A stretch of DNA of 64,000 bases, taken from Polaribacter tangerinus (GTDB lineage Bacteria; Bacteroidota; Bacteroidia; Flavobacteriales; Flavobacteriaceae). Shown piece by piece: positions 8,662 through 18,411 of the stretch (its first letter is position 1; each line of letters opens with the position of its first letter). The translations under genes were made by a program, and so were the position numbers. The DNA is taken from positions 1,116,001-1,180,000 of the forward strand of contig NZ_CP150668.1 in the NCBI RefSeq assembly GCF_038024095.1. The letters are read 5' to 3'. The notes under the pieces are model-generated. The model ran no database searches and had not been told where the DNA came from. It worked only from the letters and a program-made list of their open reading frames with translations.

Positions 8662-11600
8662 ATGAAAAAAATACTACTCGTGGTGGTGTGTTTAATAGGC
8701 TACTATATAAACGCACAAAACCAACAAAGCGAAAATATAATTTTTACGGGTACAGGTGCTGTACAAAATGTACAACATTCAAATAATTTAGAGCTCAACA
8801 TTCAAGTTGGTAGTCCCCTTTTATTTTACTCAAACACAGTAGCAGAAAAAACTTCTTTTAGCTACCCTTATTCTATTTTATATGTACCCAACACTTTTGT
8901 AAATGATAAATATGAAATTTCTAAGGGATATTATTCCGATAGAATTCGGTTAAGTTGGGAAATTGGCGCTAATAAAGATGAAATTACCAATATTCAAATA
9001 TTTAGAACTGAATTGGGCAGTAATTATCCCGAACAATTAATAGCTTCTGTCGCAAAAGATGTTTTTGAATACAATGATTATGAAGCACAAAGTGGTCAGC
9101 TTTATAAATATAAAATTAAAGCCCAAGGTGTTTCTGATATAAAAGAGGAAGAGTTTTTTAATTTTGTAGAAGGAATTGGGTTTCGAAACCCAACTGCTAC
9201 AGTTTCTGGTAATATTAGTTTCGAGGGAGGCACCCCTGTAAAAGATGTAACTGTATTTGCAGATGCCCAAGATGCCACCAATGCTGTTGGCAGTAGTATT
9301 TATCTAAACGGTGGTTATGTGTCTACCGAGAACTTAAATAAGCTCATAAAAGCGCAAGAAGTTACTTTACAAACATGGGTAACTTTTAAAAAAGGAGAAG
9401 CTGTACCTGATAAACTTTTTTCGTTTCTCACAAATTCTGGAGACAAATATAGCATTCAATCTTCTATAAACACCGCCAATACATTAGACATAGTGGTGCT
9501 CTTAAACGGTAAAAAGTTGTATGGTGTTTCTGTAGCGGGTGCGATACCCACAGGAAAAATAGACCCACAAGGAAACGATATTTACCAAAATATAAGTGCC
9601 TTTACATCCAACGATTTTTACCACATCTCGATAGCGTTAGAAGATAGTCATCATCCAAAAATATATATTAATTCTGTAGAAATTAACGCGCAAACTACAG
9701 ATAATATGATTGCGCAAGAAGGTACAGAAACCCCTGTTGTTACAGAAGAAAAAAATACGGTATACAGTGTGTCTAGCGAAGAAAAACTACAACAAATATA
9801 TATTGGTTTAGAAGCAACAGATACCTATTTTGATGAAATAAGAGTTTGGGAACGAATTTTAAACGACAACCAAATAAGAAGAGATTACAGGCGGTATTTA
9901 AATGGTGGTGAATCGGGATTAAAACTCTATTTAAGAGCCGACGAAAAAGCAGGAGAGTTTTTATACGACCTCTCTAAATTAGGGTATTCTCAAAATGAAA
10001 ATCATGCTAAAATACTTAGAGTTACCAATAATGACGCCCGTTTTTCTAACAAAACACCAGAAAGCGATCAGTTAGGGGTTTTTGGTGTTACCGATAAAAA
10101 CGGTAGTTACATTATAGCTGCCATACCTTATGCGGGTGTAGGAGAAAGCTTTCAAATTACTCCCTCGTTAGGTGTTCATAAATTTGAACCTGCTAGTCAA
10201 ACATTATTTTTAGGAAAAGATGAGCCAGTGGTAAATCAGGTAAACTTTAAAGATGTTTCTTCTTTTAACTTTAATGGTAGAGTAGTATATAATGTACAAG
10301 GTGTTTTTAAGCCGTTAGAAATTACCACGCCAGTTGACTTAAAAGAATCTGAAAATTACAATCAATATGTATTAGGCGACGCACTTATAAACAAAGGGCA
10401 ATATTACTACGAGGGCGGAAGCTTAGATACTACATCAGGGTTATATATAGGTGGTGAATTAAAAAAATACCCTGTTATTCCGGTTAATGGCGCTACCATT
10501 TTAATTGATGGAAACATCGTTTTAGATGCAGACAACCAACCTGTACTTTCTGATGAAGAGGGTAATTTTAGCATTCAAGTGCCTATAGGAAACCATAAAA
10601 TAGAAGTACAAAAAGAAGGACATACCTTTGAATTGGCTGGGCGTTTTCCTGCAAAAGATACTTATACTTTTTTTGAAGACCAGATAGAAACACGCTATTT
10701 TATAGACAATACCAGAGTTACTTTAGTAGGGAAGGTAGTAGGTGGTAAAAAAGAATTTGAAAAGCCCACAGGTTTTGGTTATAACGGTAAATTTACCCAT
10801 ACAAACTTCGAAAATACCGAAAACCAAGCAACAGAATTAATATCTTCTAACAACAATATTGGTGTTGCACAAATAACATTTAAAGGAGATGTAAACTCTA
10901 GCGACTTAGATAAAATTATTACTACAAATACCGATACCGGAGAGTACAAAGTAGCACTTATTCCGTATCAATATCAAATTTTAAAAACAGGTATAACCAT
11001 TCCGTCAAATACAGAAATAAATATTTTAGACGCTGCAGAAACGCTAGACCTAAGAGAAATACCTGTATTAGAAACATCTGAAGCCACAGCAATAGATGGT
11101 ACCGTTTTTACTTCTGATGAATACCATTATGAAAAAAGTTTTAGATACAATTCTAAAGTATCTTTAAAACTAATAAGTCAGACATTTGAAAAAAGTATTA
11201 CTATCGAAAATGTAGCATATGATATTTCTAGTTTAGATACCCCACTATACAATCAATCTAAAGACTACGAAATAGTATTTGAAGTTTCTCAAAACTATGT
11301 TAACAAAGACTCCTCTGAAGAAATATTAACAAAAGAATATTACACAGAAGGTGCGTTTAATATTACCAACAACTTAGCTGCTGCTAATTCTGATACCGTT
11401 GTGTATGACAAAGCTAAAAACAGATACAAATATTCGTTTAAAGGTGGAGATCCTAACACCTCTATTTCTGATGGTTTTAAGAAAGGAATGACCATAGAGT
11501 ATGTTATAGAAGGACAAAATCCTATAACAATTGCCAATAACAACGAATTTAAAAATACAGGAATTATAAGAGGACTCTCTGATGCTGGTGGAACCGCTTT

Positions 11601-14600
11601 TTCTACCATTGCCCCTCAAGTACCAGATATTATACTAAGAGACCCGCCTGGTTCTAACAGTTTTACCAAAATAGAAGCAGGTACAACCATTAGCTTTCAA
11701 CGAAATAATAAAAATGAATTAAACAACAAAATAGGTATTGGAGTTACTATGATTTCAGGCCCGTCGCAAGAAATTCTCATGGGTAGTCCTGGCCTTATGA
11801 AAAGTTTTACCACTGAAGTTGTAAATAATAGTTCTAGAAGTATTTCTATGGGCATGCAAAAAATTGACGATTCTAAAACATTAATTTCTTATACGTTTAA
11901 TCAAGAAATAACTACAAGTAACGATGTTGACTATGTAGGTGCAGATGGAGATTTATATATTGGAAATGCTACAAATATTTACTACGGTATTGTAAATAAT
12001 ATGTTTGTTACTAGCGTTATACCAAAAGATAACAATGGCGAAACAATAGAACATATTACTGTTACAGTAAACACAGAAGAGGGCGAAAAAACCTTATACA
12101 TTTCTAGCTCTAAAGACTACGTTATAGTTGAGCAACCTACCAACACCTTTTTTACTTATTCGCAAAAATATATTTTAGAAACGCTTATTCCTGATTTAGA
12201 AAATCTGGCAGCAAGAATAGATAGTGGTACCGTACCAGACGAAACAAAAGAGTACCAGTCTGCCAGCTATTATACAAAGCAAATAGAGCTTTGGAAAAAA
12301 GTAGTGCAAGACAATGAAAAATCAAAATATGAAGCGTTGCACAATAAAGAAAACCTTAGAAATGAAATACTTGCAAATGTTTCTGGAAAATATGGTGATT
12401 TTGAGCTGGACCTTAAAAACTTAATTTCTTCTAATTTTTTATCCAATAAATCATTTGATGCGGGTGTAGGAGAATTAACAAATAGCGTTAGTACCCTAAA
12501 AGTAAACGAAAAAACATATGAAAGAACGATTGATGTAAGTGACGATTTTTTACGAGAAGCTGGTTTTCTATTAGACGGAAATGGAGCTATCGTTAATGTT
12601 TATGCATCAAGTTCAGATGTAAATACCAATACATCAAACTCTTTAAAAGAAAATAGTACTACTATTTCATATACCTTAAAAGACAACGACAAATCTAACG
12701 TACTTAGTGTAGATGTTGTAAATTTATTTGATGGAAACGGACCTGTTTTTGTAACAAAAGGTGGAGCTACTTCTTGCCCTTATGAGGGTGAAATAGTGTC
12801 GAACTTTTACAACCATAAATTGTACAACCCGTTACAAGTAGGTAATGGTGGCGAAAAACTTTCGACACCTACAAATAGAGTTTACAATTCTGAACTTAGT
12901 GTACAAAAGAATTTAATTACCAATGTACCCGAGTCTGATGCTGCTATTTTTATGTTACAACTAAAAAACACCAGTGAAACACAAACAGACTTAGAGTTTA
13001 TTTTAGATATAGACCAACTAACTTTAAATGGCGCAGAAACAAATATCGAAACCAATGGTGTTTCTGTTTTCTTACCATTTAATGAAACTGTAGAGTTTCC
13101 TTTAGAAATATCTAAAACCTCTTCTTCGAGCAGGTATAAGTATGAAAACATAAAGGTAATGCTTTACAACCCTTGTGCTTCTGCTAATGAAAAAGATAAA
13201 ACTTCTATTGAGCTTACGGCAGAATTTAAAAAATCGTGTTCTAAAGTAACCATATCTGCTCCAGAAAACAACTGGATTTTTAACGCTAATGCAGCGTTTT
13301 CTAAAGATATTAATGGAAACACAACCTTTAATGTACTTCCAATAACATTTACCGATTTTAATGCTGATTTTAATGGCTTTAAAAAGATAGATTTACAATA
13401 CAGAAGCGCTAGTTCTTCTAATTGGACCAAACTACAAAGCTATTATGGTTCTGAGCAATTAAAACAAGAAGCTGGAGATACCGAAGGATTGATAATTAAT
13501 AGTTCAGATGCTTCATTTACCTATAATTGGAACGTGGTACGAAACAATATTCCTGATGGAGAATACGAATTTAGAGCTATTTCTTATTGTACAGACAATA
13601 TTACAACAGTTTCTAATATTAGTTCAGGTACTGTAAATTTAAATGCTCCTATGGTATTTGGAACACCAAAACCAACAGACGGTATTTTAAACGCTGGAGA
13701 AGATGTTACAGTTCGTTTTAATGAAAATATTTTCAAGAGAATTACTACAGATATTACAGTTACTGGTTTAAAAAATCAACAAGAAATAGACCATAATGTG
13801 TCTGTTTATTTATCTGGATTTAACGATGCAATTGAACTGCCAAATCAAACGCTTAAATCAGGTTCTTTTTCACTTCAATTTTGGTTTAAAGATGAGAATT
13901 CAGGAGATGGAAAGCTAGTAAGTCAAGAGAACGGAATTAATGTTCGATTACACAATAATCACTTAGATTTTGAAATTGGTGGAGAAAAAATTTCTACCAC
14001 AGATTCTAATGGTGCTATAGATGCTTCGCAATACAACTTTTACTCGTTTGTTTACAAAGAGGCAACTACTAATAATGGTGCTAAAATGCAAATTTTAGAA
14101 AACGGAAAGGTACTTGTTGATAAAGAATTAGAGAAAGACTTAAACTTTAATACCAAAGCGTCTATTTTTATTGGAGGCAGATATATCTATGGAAACATAC
14201 ACGATATAAGACTCTGGAAAAAAGCATTTACTCCTGCAATGGCTACCGTAGCAAAAGATGTTACATTAACTGGTAGAGAGTTAGATTTACTTGGTTATTG
14301 GAAACTAGATGAAGGGCATGGTAATATTGGCTTGGATAAGGCTAGAAGAAAAAATGCAAAAGTAAATTTCGATTGGGCAATTTTTCCGAAAGGAACAGCC
14401 TATAAATTTGAAAACAATGAGTATTTAACATTCAATAAAGTTGGCTTTGTACAACCTACCGAGCAAGAAAATCTAACACTATCTTTTTGGGTAAAAGCAG
14501 ATAACGGAAATTCAGGAACCATTTTTTCTAATGGTAATGGAGATGACTCAGAGCCAATTCAGAACAACGGATTTAGAAATAAATGGGCTGTTAATTTAAA

Positions 14601-17112
14601 AACAGATGGTCTTATAGAGCTCGTTACAGAAAACAATAACTACTTACTATCTACATCGAAAATAACAGATAATAAGTGGCATCATATTGCACTTGTTGTT
14701 AGAAGAGGCGGAACCTTAAATGCGTATGTAGATGGAAACGAAAATGCGTCTTTCTCTGCAGCAAAAATTGGTGGCTTTTTTGGAAGTAAAATTATTATAG
14801 GTGGTAGATTAACGCAAAAAATAGGAGAAGAAGATTCTGTAGACAACTACTTTACAGGTATTTTAGATGAACTTCGATTTTGGAATACTGCAAGGAGTAT
14901 TACGCAAATTAAAAGAGACCGATACTTCGAAATAGATAAAAAAACTTCTGGCTTAATACTATATTCCGATTTTAATAGAAATGCAACTAATTTAAGTAAT
15001 GGTCCTGAGTATCATCATTTGGCAGTAAACCAAACAATTGGTACAACATACGCATTACTAACGAGTACATTTCAAAAATATTCATTAGATTCTCCTACAT
15101 TAAAGCCAAAACTTAAATTTACAAATATTCCTTTTAGCACCACAATTAATGGAGATGAAATGATTATTAAACCCGATTTAACTGCCGAAGAATGGTCTTT
15201 ATTTGAAGGGGAAATTATAGACTTTTCTGTAACCAGATTATCGGACACTCATTTTAATCCACAACTATCTCCAGTTACTTGGTCTGCATTTGTAGATAGA
15301 CAAGAGATAGAATGGTATACAGAAAACCAATCGAAGGAAATTGTGGCAGAAAAAAAGGTTGGAGAAACCTATCAATTTACAATGGATGTTGTAAATATTG
15401 GAGGAAGCAATCAACCGTTTACAATTTCTAGCTTACCAACTTGGTTAAAAGCATCTGTAAAGTCTGGAACTGTTTTTCCTAATTCTAATAAAAAAATAAC
15501 CTTTACTGTAGACTCTAAATTGGCAATGGGCAATTATTCTGCAGATGTATATTTACAAACAAACAGTGGTTATAACGACAGGCTTTCTTTTAACTTACGT
15601 GTTTTAGAGGATGCACCCGACTGGTCTGTAGATGCAAATCAGTACGATTACGGAATGAACATTATAAGTAAAATAAAAATCAACACTACTTTTATAAGAG
15701 ATGAATACACAAAAGTAGGAGCTTTTGTAGATGGACAAGCAAGAGGCGAAGCCTACTTAACTTATGATGAAATTTATGATTCTTATTTTGCCTATTTAAC
15801 TATTTACAGCAATAAAGTAAACGACGAAACCGTAACTTTTAAAATTTGGGACGCTGTAAATGGAAAGGTAATTGTAGCGAATGCTAACGGTGTAGATTCT
15901 ATTTCTTTTATGAACAACGAAGTTTTAGGTACAAAAACAAATCCTGTAATTTTTGGAAATACACTATTTGCAGAACAAAACGTATCTCTTAATAAAGGTT
16001 GGACATGGGTTTCTTTTTACACTAAAGACTCACGCTTTACCAACCTAAACTCGTTATTTTCTCAAATTAACCCAACATATGGAGATTATATTAAAAGTCA
16101 AACCCAATTTTCGATGTACGAATTTAACAATTGGAATGGTTCTTTAACAGAAATATCTTCATCTGTTGCCTATAAAATAAAACTAAATGAGGCAAAAGAC
16201 ATTCAATTAACGGGAGAAAAAGTAGCTGTTGAAGACACTAAGATTAGCATTAACAAAAACTGGAACTGGTTGCCTTTTCCTGTTCATAGAAATATGAGTA
16301 TTGAAGATGCTATGGCTTTTTATGAGCCAACAGATGGAGATTTATTAAAAAATCAATATCAATTTGCAATCTATGACAATTCTTCTGGTTGGAGTGGCAC
16401 ACTTAAATACTTAGAAACAGGTACAGGATATATGATAAAATCTGGCAAAGAACAAGTATTTAACTACCCAAATAATAATGTAGCTTTTAAAACAGATACA
16501 AACAAAAACAGTAAAGAAACAAGTAGAAAATCTAATACCTCTGCAAACAATAACTTTGCTATGTACAGCAACACAATGAGTATTGTTTCAGAAATTGTAA
16601 CTGACAAAAACTATACTAGTGTAATGGTTTTTGATGAAAACAAAGTACTCAGAGGAATTTCGGATATTGTAGAAATTCAAGGTAAAAAAATGAGTTTTAT
16701 AACGGTATTTAGCAACAGCAATGATACATTAAATTATGTACTTGCTAATAATTCAGAAATTACTCCGCTAGCTATTAGTTTCCAGTTTAAAAACGACGGA
16801 ATACTTGGTAATATGAGGCAACCAATATTACTTAGCACTAGTACGTTGGCTTTAAATGACGAAAATTTACCTAGTCTTGGCATTTATCCAAATCCTTTTT
16901 CTGATGAAATTATTATAAGCAGAGACAATACTAGTTTAGAATTGTTATCAATAGAAATTTATAATACTCTCGGAGCTAAAGTGTTTAATTTAGATACCAT
17001 CACAACTAAAAGAACAGTTATTAATACTCAAAATTTAGCTAAAGGGGTTTATTTACTTCGAATTACTGATGCGAACGGAACAGCTACTAGCAGAAAAATA
17101 GTGAAAAGATAA
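8662..17112 (+). CDS. Giant secreted LamG-domain protein with T9SS type A sorting domain
   Basis: The protein has 2816 residues with a signal peptide (MKKILLVVVCLIGYYINAQ). Three laminin-G/concanavalin-like modules are visible: about 211-430 (SIYLNGGYVSTEN to LKLYLRADE), 1712-1880 (SVYLSGFNDAIELPN to LGYWKLDEGHGN) and 1915-2096 (ENNEYLTFNK to GLILYSDFN). Each has an EIRVW/DIRLW/ELRFW strand typical of the family. Carboxypeptidase-regulatory-like repeats lie around 640-690. Residues about 2316-2430 hold the DWSV module shared with the next two genes, followed by two GWTWVSF/NWNWLPF segments (about 2442-2640). The last 78 residues (LGIYPNPFSDEI to the C-terminal KIVKR) are a type A C-terminal sorting domain for Type IX secretion. 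Expected to be a cell-surface adhesin or glycan-binding protein. Its ligand cannot be read from sequence. Confidence 0.88.
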   Translation: MKKILLVVVCLIGYYINAQNQQSENIIFTGTGAVQNVQHSNNLELNIQVGSPLLFYSNTVAEKTSFSYPYSILYVPNTFVNDKYEISKGYYSDRIRLSWEIGANKDEITNIQIFRTELGSNYPEQLIASVAKDVFEYNDYEAQSGQLYKYKIKAQGVSDIKEEEFFNFVEGIGFRNPTATVSGNISFEGGTPVKDVTVFADAQDATNAVGSSIYLNGGYVSTENLNKLIKAQEVTLQTWVTFKKGEAVPDKLFSFLTNSGDKYSIQSSINTANTLDIVVLLNGKKLYGVSVAGAIPTGKIDPQGNDIYQNISAFTSNDFYHISIALEDSHHPKIYINSVEINAQTTDNMIAQEGTETPVVTEEKNTVYSVSSEEKLQQIYIGLEATDTYFDEIRVWERILNDNQIRRDYRRYLNGGESGLKLYLRADEKAGEFLYDLSKLGYSQNENHAKILRVTNNDARFSNKTPESDQLGVFGVTDKNGSYIIAAIPYAGVGESFQITPSLGVHKFEPASQTLFLGKDEPVVNQVNFKDVSSFNFNGRVVYNVQGVFKPLEITTPVDLKESENYNQYVLGDALINKGQYYYEGGSLDTTSGLYIGGELKKYPVIPVNGATILIDGNIVLDADNQPVLSDEEGNFSIQVPIGNHKIEVQKEGHTFELAGRFPAKDTYTFFEDQIETRYFIDNTRVTLVGKVVGGKKEFEKPTGFGYNGKFTHTNFENTENQATELISSNNNIGVAQITFKGDVNSSDLDKIITTNTDTGEYKVALIPYQYQILKTGITIPSNTEINILDAAETLDLREIPVLETSEATAIDGTVFTSDEYHYEKSFRYNSKVSLKLISQTFEKSITIENVAYDISSLDTPLYNQSKDYEIVFEVSQNYVNKDSSEEILTKEYYTEGAFNITNNLAAANSDTVVYDKAKNRYKYSFKGGDPNTSISDGFKKGMTIEYVIEGQNPITIANNNEFKNTGIIRGLSDAGGTAFSTIAPQVPDIILRDPPGSNSFTKIEAGTTISFQRNNKNELNNKIGIGVTMISGPSQEILMGSPGLMKSFTTEVVNNSSRSISMGMQKIDDSKTLISYTFNQEITTSNDVDYVGADGDLYIGNATNIYYGIVNNMFVTSVIPKDNNGETIEHITVTVNTEEGEKTLYISSSKDYVIVEQPTNTFFTYSQKYILETLIPDLENLAARIDSGTVPDETKEYQSASYYTKQIELWKKVVQDNEKSKYEALHNKENLRNEILANVSGKYGDFELDLKNLISSNFLSNKSFDAGVGELTNSVSTLKVNEKTYERTIDVSDDFLREAGFLLDGNGAIVNVYASSSDVNTNTSNSLKENSTTISYTLKDNDKSNVLSVDVVNLFDGNGPVFVTKGGATSCPYEGEIVSNFYNHKLYNPLQVGNGGEKLSTPTNRVYNSELSVQKNLITNVPESDAAIFMLQLKNTSETQTDLEFILDIDQLTLNGAETNIETNGVSVFLPFNETVEFPLEISKTSSSSRYKYENIKVMLYNPCASANEKDKTSIELTAEFKKSCSKVTISAPENNWIFNANAAFSKDINGNTTFNVLPITFTDFNADFNGFKKIDLQYRSASSSNWTKLQSYYGSEQLKQEAGDTEGLIINSSDASFTYNWNVVRNNIPDGEYEFRAISYCTDNITTVSNISSGTVNLNAPMVFGTPKPTDGILNAGEDVTVRFNENIFKRITTDITVTGLKNQQEIDHNVSVYLSGFNDAIELPNQTLKSGSFSLQFWFKDENSGDGKLVSQENGINVRLHNNHLDFEIGGEKISTTDSNGAIDASQYNFYSFVYKEATTNNGAKMQILENGKVLVDKELEKDLNFNTKASIFIGGRYIYGNIHDIRLWKKAFTPAMATVAKDVTLTGRELDLLGYWKLDEGHGNIGLDKARRKNAKVNFDWAIFPKGTAYKFENNEYLTFNKVGFVQPTEQENLTLSFWVKADNGNSGTIFSNGNGDDSEPIQNNGFRNKWAVNLKTDGLIELVTENNNYLLSTSKITDNKWHHIALVVRRGGTLNAYVDGNENASFSAAKIGGFFGSKIIIGGRLTQKIGEEDSVDNYFTGILDELRFWNTARSITQIKRDRYFEIDKKTSGLILYSDFNRNATNLSNGPEYHHLAVNQTIGTTYALLTSTFQKYSLDSPTLKPKLKFTNIPFSTTINGDEMIIKPDLTAEEWSLFEGEIIDFSVTRLSDTHFNPQLSPVTWSAFVDRQEIEWYTENQSKEIVAEKKVGETYQFTMDVVNIGGSNQPFTISSLPTWLKASVKSGTVFPNSNKKITFTVDSKLAMGNYSADVYLQTNSGYNDRLSFNLRVLEDAPDWSVDANQYDYGMNIISKIKINTTFIRDEYTKVGAFVDGQARGEAYLTYDEIYDSYFAYLTIYSNKVNDETVTFKIWDAVNGKVIVANANGVDSISFMNNEVLGTKTNPVIFGNTLFAEQNVSLNKGWTWVSFYTKDSRFTNLNSLFSQINPTYGDYIKSQTQFSMYEFNNWNGSLTEISSSVAYKIKLNEAKDIQLTGEKVAVEDTKISINKNWNWLPFPVHRNMSIEDAMAFYEPTDGDLLKNQYQFAIYDNSSGWSGTLKYLETGTGYMIKSGKEQVFNYPNNNVAFKTDTNKNSKETSRKSNTSANNNFAMYSNTMSIVSEIVTDKNYTSVMVFDENKVLRGISDIVEIQGKKMSFITVFSNSNDTLNYVLANNSEITPLAISFQFKNDGILGNMRQPILLSTSTLALNDENLPSLGIYPNPFSDEIIISRDNTSLELLSIEIYNTLGAKVFNLDTITTKRTVINTQNLAKGVYLLRITDANGTATSRKIVKR

Positions 17113-17122
17113 ATACAGATTT

Positions 17123-18409
17123 ATGAAAAATTTCTTGTGTTATTTCTATTTTTTTATGGTATTCACAGGGGTATATGGACAAAACCCAGATTGGTCTGTA
17201 AACCCCAATGATTACCAATATAGCATGACTTTTACAAGTTTTTTAAAAATTGACGGCAGTACTCTATCTTCTGAAAAAGATAGGGTTGCTGCTTTTGTAG
17301 ATAATAAAATTTGTGGCGTTGCAAGCTTAAAATTTATAGAAAATCTTCAAAAACATGTTGCTTACTTAACCGTTTATGGTAATACAAATGGAAAAACCAT
17401 TACGTTTAAAATATACGATAGTACTAATGATAAAGTAATAGAAGCCTTAAATATTGAGAGTTTTAAAGCTGACTCAAACATTGGGAGTGCTTTTAAATCG
17501 TATGGAATTTCAAATTATTACCTACACAATGCTGCAGATTTTTTGATTTTTGATTTTGTAGGAATCAATGAAATTGAAACTACTATTTTAGATCATACAA
17601 TTACAGTATTAGTGCCGAACAATACAGATATTACAAGTTTAACTGCTAACTTTTCATTAAGTAGTGGAGCAACTAGTTTTGTAAACAATGTAAAAAAAGG
17701 CAACAATTCAACTCCTTTAAATTATTCGGAACCAGTGATTTGGCAGATATTGTCTGAAGATGAAACATTATTAAAAGACTACGAGGTAACGGTTTTAAAA
17801 GAAGAAGTGGAAAATAATGAAGAGTTATTTGTAAATATTGATGTTAGTTTTTCTAAAAGCACAACCAAATTTAGAAACTTTGGAGTTCATTTATTACCAA
17901 GTGAGGAAATACAACAACTTGATAAAGATGAGATAATCATAGAAAATGCGTTCTTAGAAATAATTGATGTTATACACCCTAAACATCATACACTTATACT
18001 TACGGCAATAAATGAGGGTGAAATTTCAATAGAAATTCCTGCTGGCAAAATAACCTCTGTTAAAAATAAAAAAAACACAAAAACACTGAAGTTGAATTTT
18101 ATATTTGATTCTAAGTCGCCTTATATAAAAAGTATTGCTAGAAAATATCCTTTAGAAGAAATTAACAATTCTAACGTACTAGAGTTTGAGGTAATTTTTA
18201 ACGAAGAGGTTACCAATATTAGTGCAAATGATTTTGAAAGTTCGTGCACTACAAATATTGTATTGCAAAAAGTAAACAATACAACATTTATTATTCGACT
18301 AAATAACATTTCTAACTTTACTGGTTTGGCCACTTTAAATTTGAAAAAAGAAAATAATATTACAGACTGGGCAGGCAATAAAGTAAGAGTCACAAATTTT
18401 AAAAACTAA
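17123..18409 (+). CDS. Secreted protein with DWSV module, DUF5018-like and Ig-like regions, no visible sorting domain
   Basis: The protein has 428 residues with a signal peptide (MKNFLCYFYFFMVFTGVYG). Residues about 20-140 are the DWSV module (DWSVNPNDYQYSMTF, DRVAAFVDNKICGVA, VAYLTVYGN, ITFKIYD). A DUF5018-like beta region follows (about 145-230; ITVLVPNNTDITSLTANFSL, LLKDYEVTV), then an Ig-like region with FEVIFNEEVTNISANDF. The protein stops at GNKVRVTNFKN without the YPNP-type sorting domain carried by its neighbours on both sides and has no lipobox, so its final location is unclear. It starts 10 bases after the LamG gene and ends two bases before its paralogue, so the genes are almost certainly co-transcribed. 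Confidence 0.8.
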   Translation: MKNFLCYFYFFMVFTGVYGQNPDWSVNPNDYQYSMTFTSFLKIDGSTLSSEKDRVAAFVDNKICGVASLKFIENLQKHVAYLTVYGNTNGKTITFKIYDSTNDKVIEALNIESFKADSNIGSAFKSYGISNYYLHNAADFLIFDFVGINEIETTILDHTITVLVPNNTDITSLTANFSLSSGATSFVNNVKKGNNSTPLNYSEPVIWQILSEDETLLKDYEVTVLKEEVENNEELFVNIDVSFSKSTTKFRNFGVHLLPSEEIQQLDKDEIIIENAFLEIIDVIHPKHHTLILTAINEGEISIEIPAGKITSVKNKKNTKTLKLNFIFDSKSPYIKSIARKYPLEEINNSNVLEFEVIFNEEVTNISANDFESSCTTNIVLQKVNNTTFIIRLNNISNFTGLATLNLKKENNITDWAGNKVRVTNFKN

Positions 18410-18411
18410 CA

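Noticed and set aside
9718..9790. Possible CRISPR-like or tandem repeats within the giant LamG gene
   Set aside because: No regularly spaced identical units; the similarity is at the protein-domain level only.
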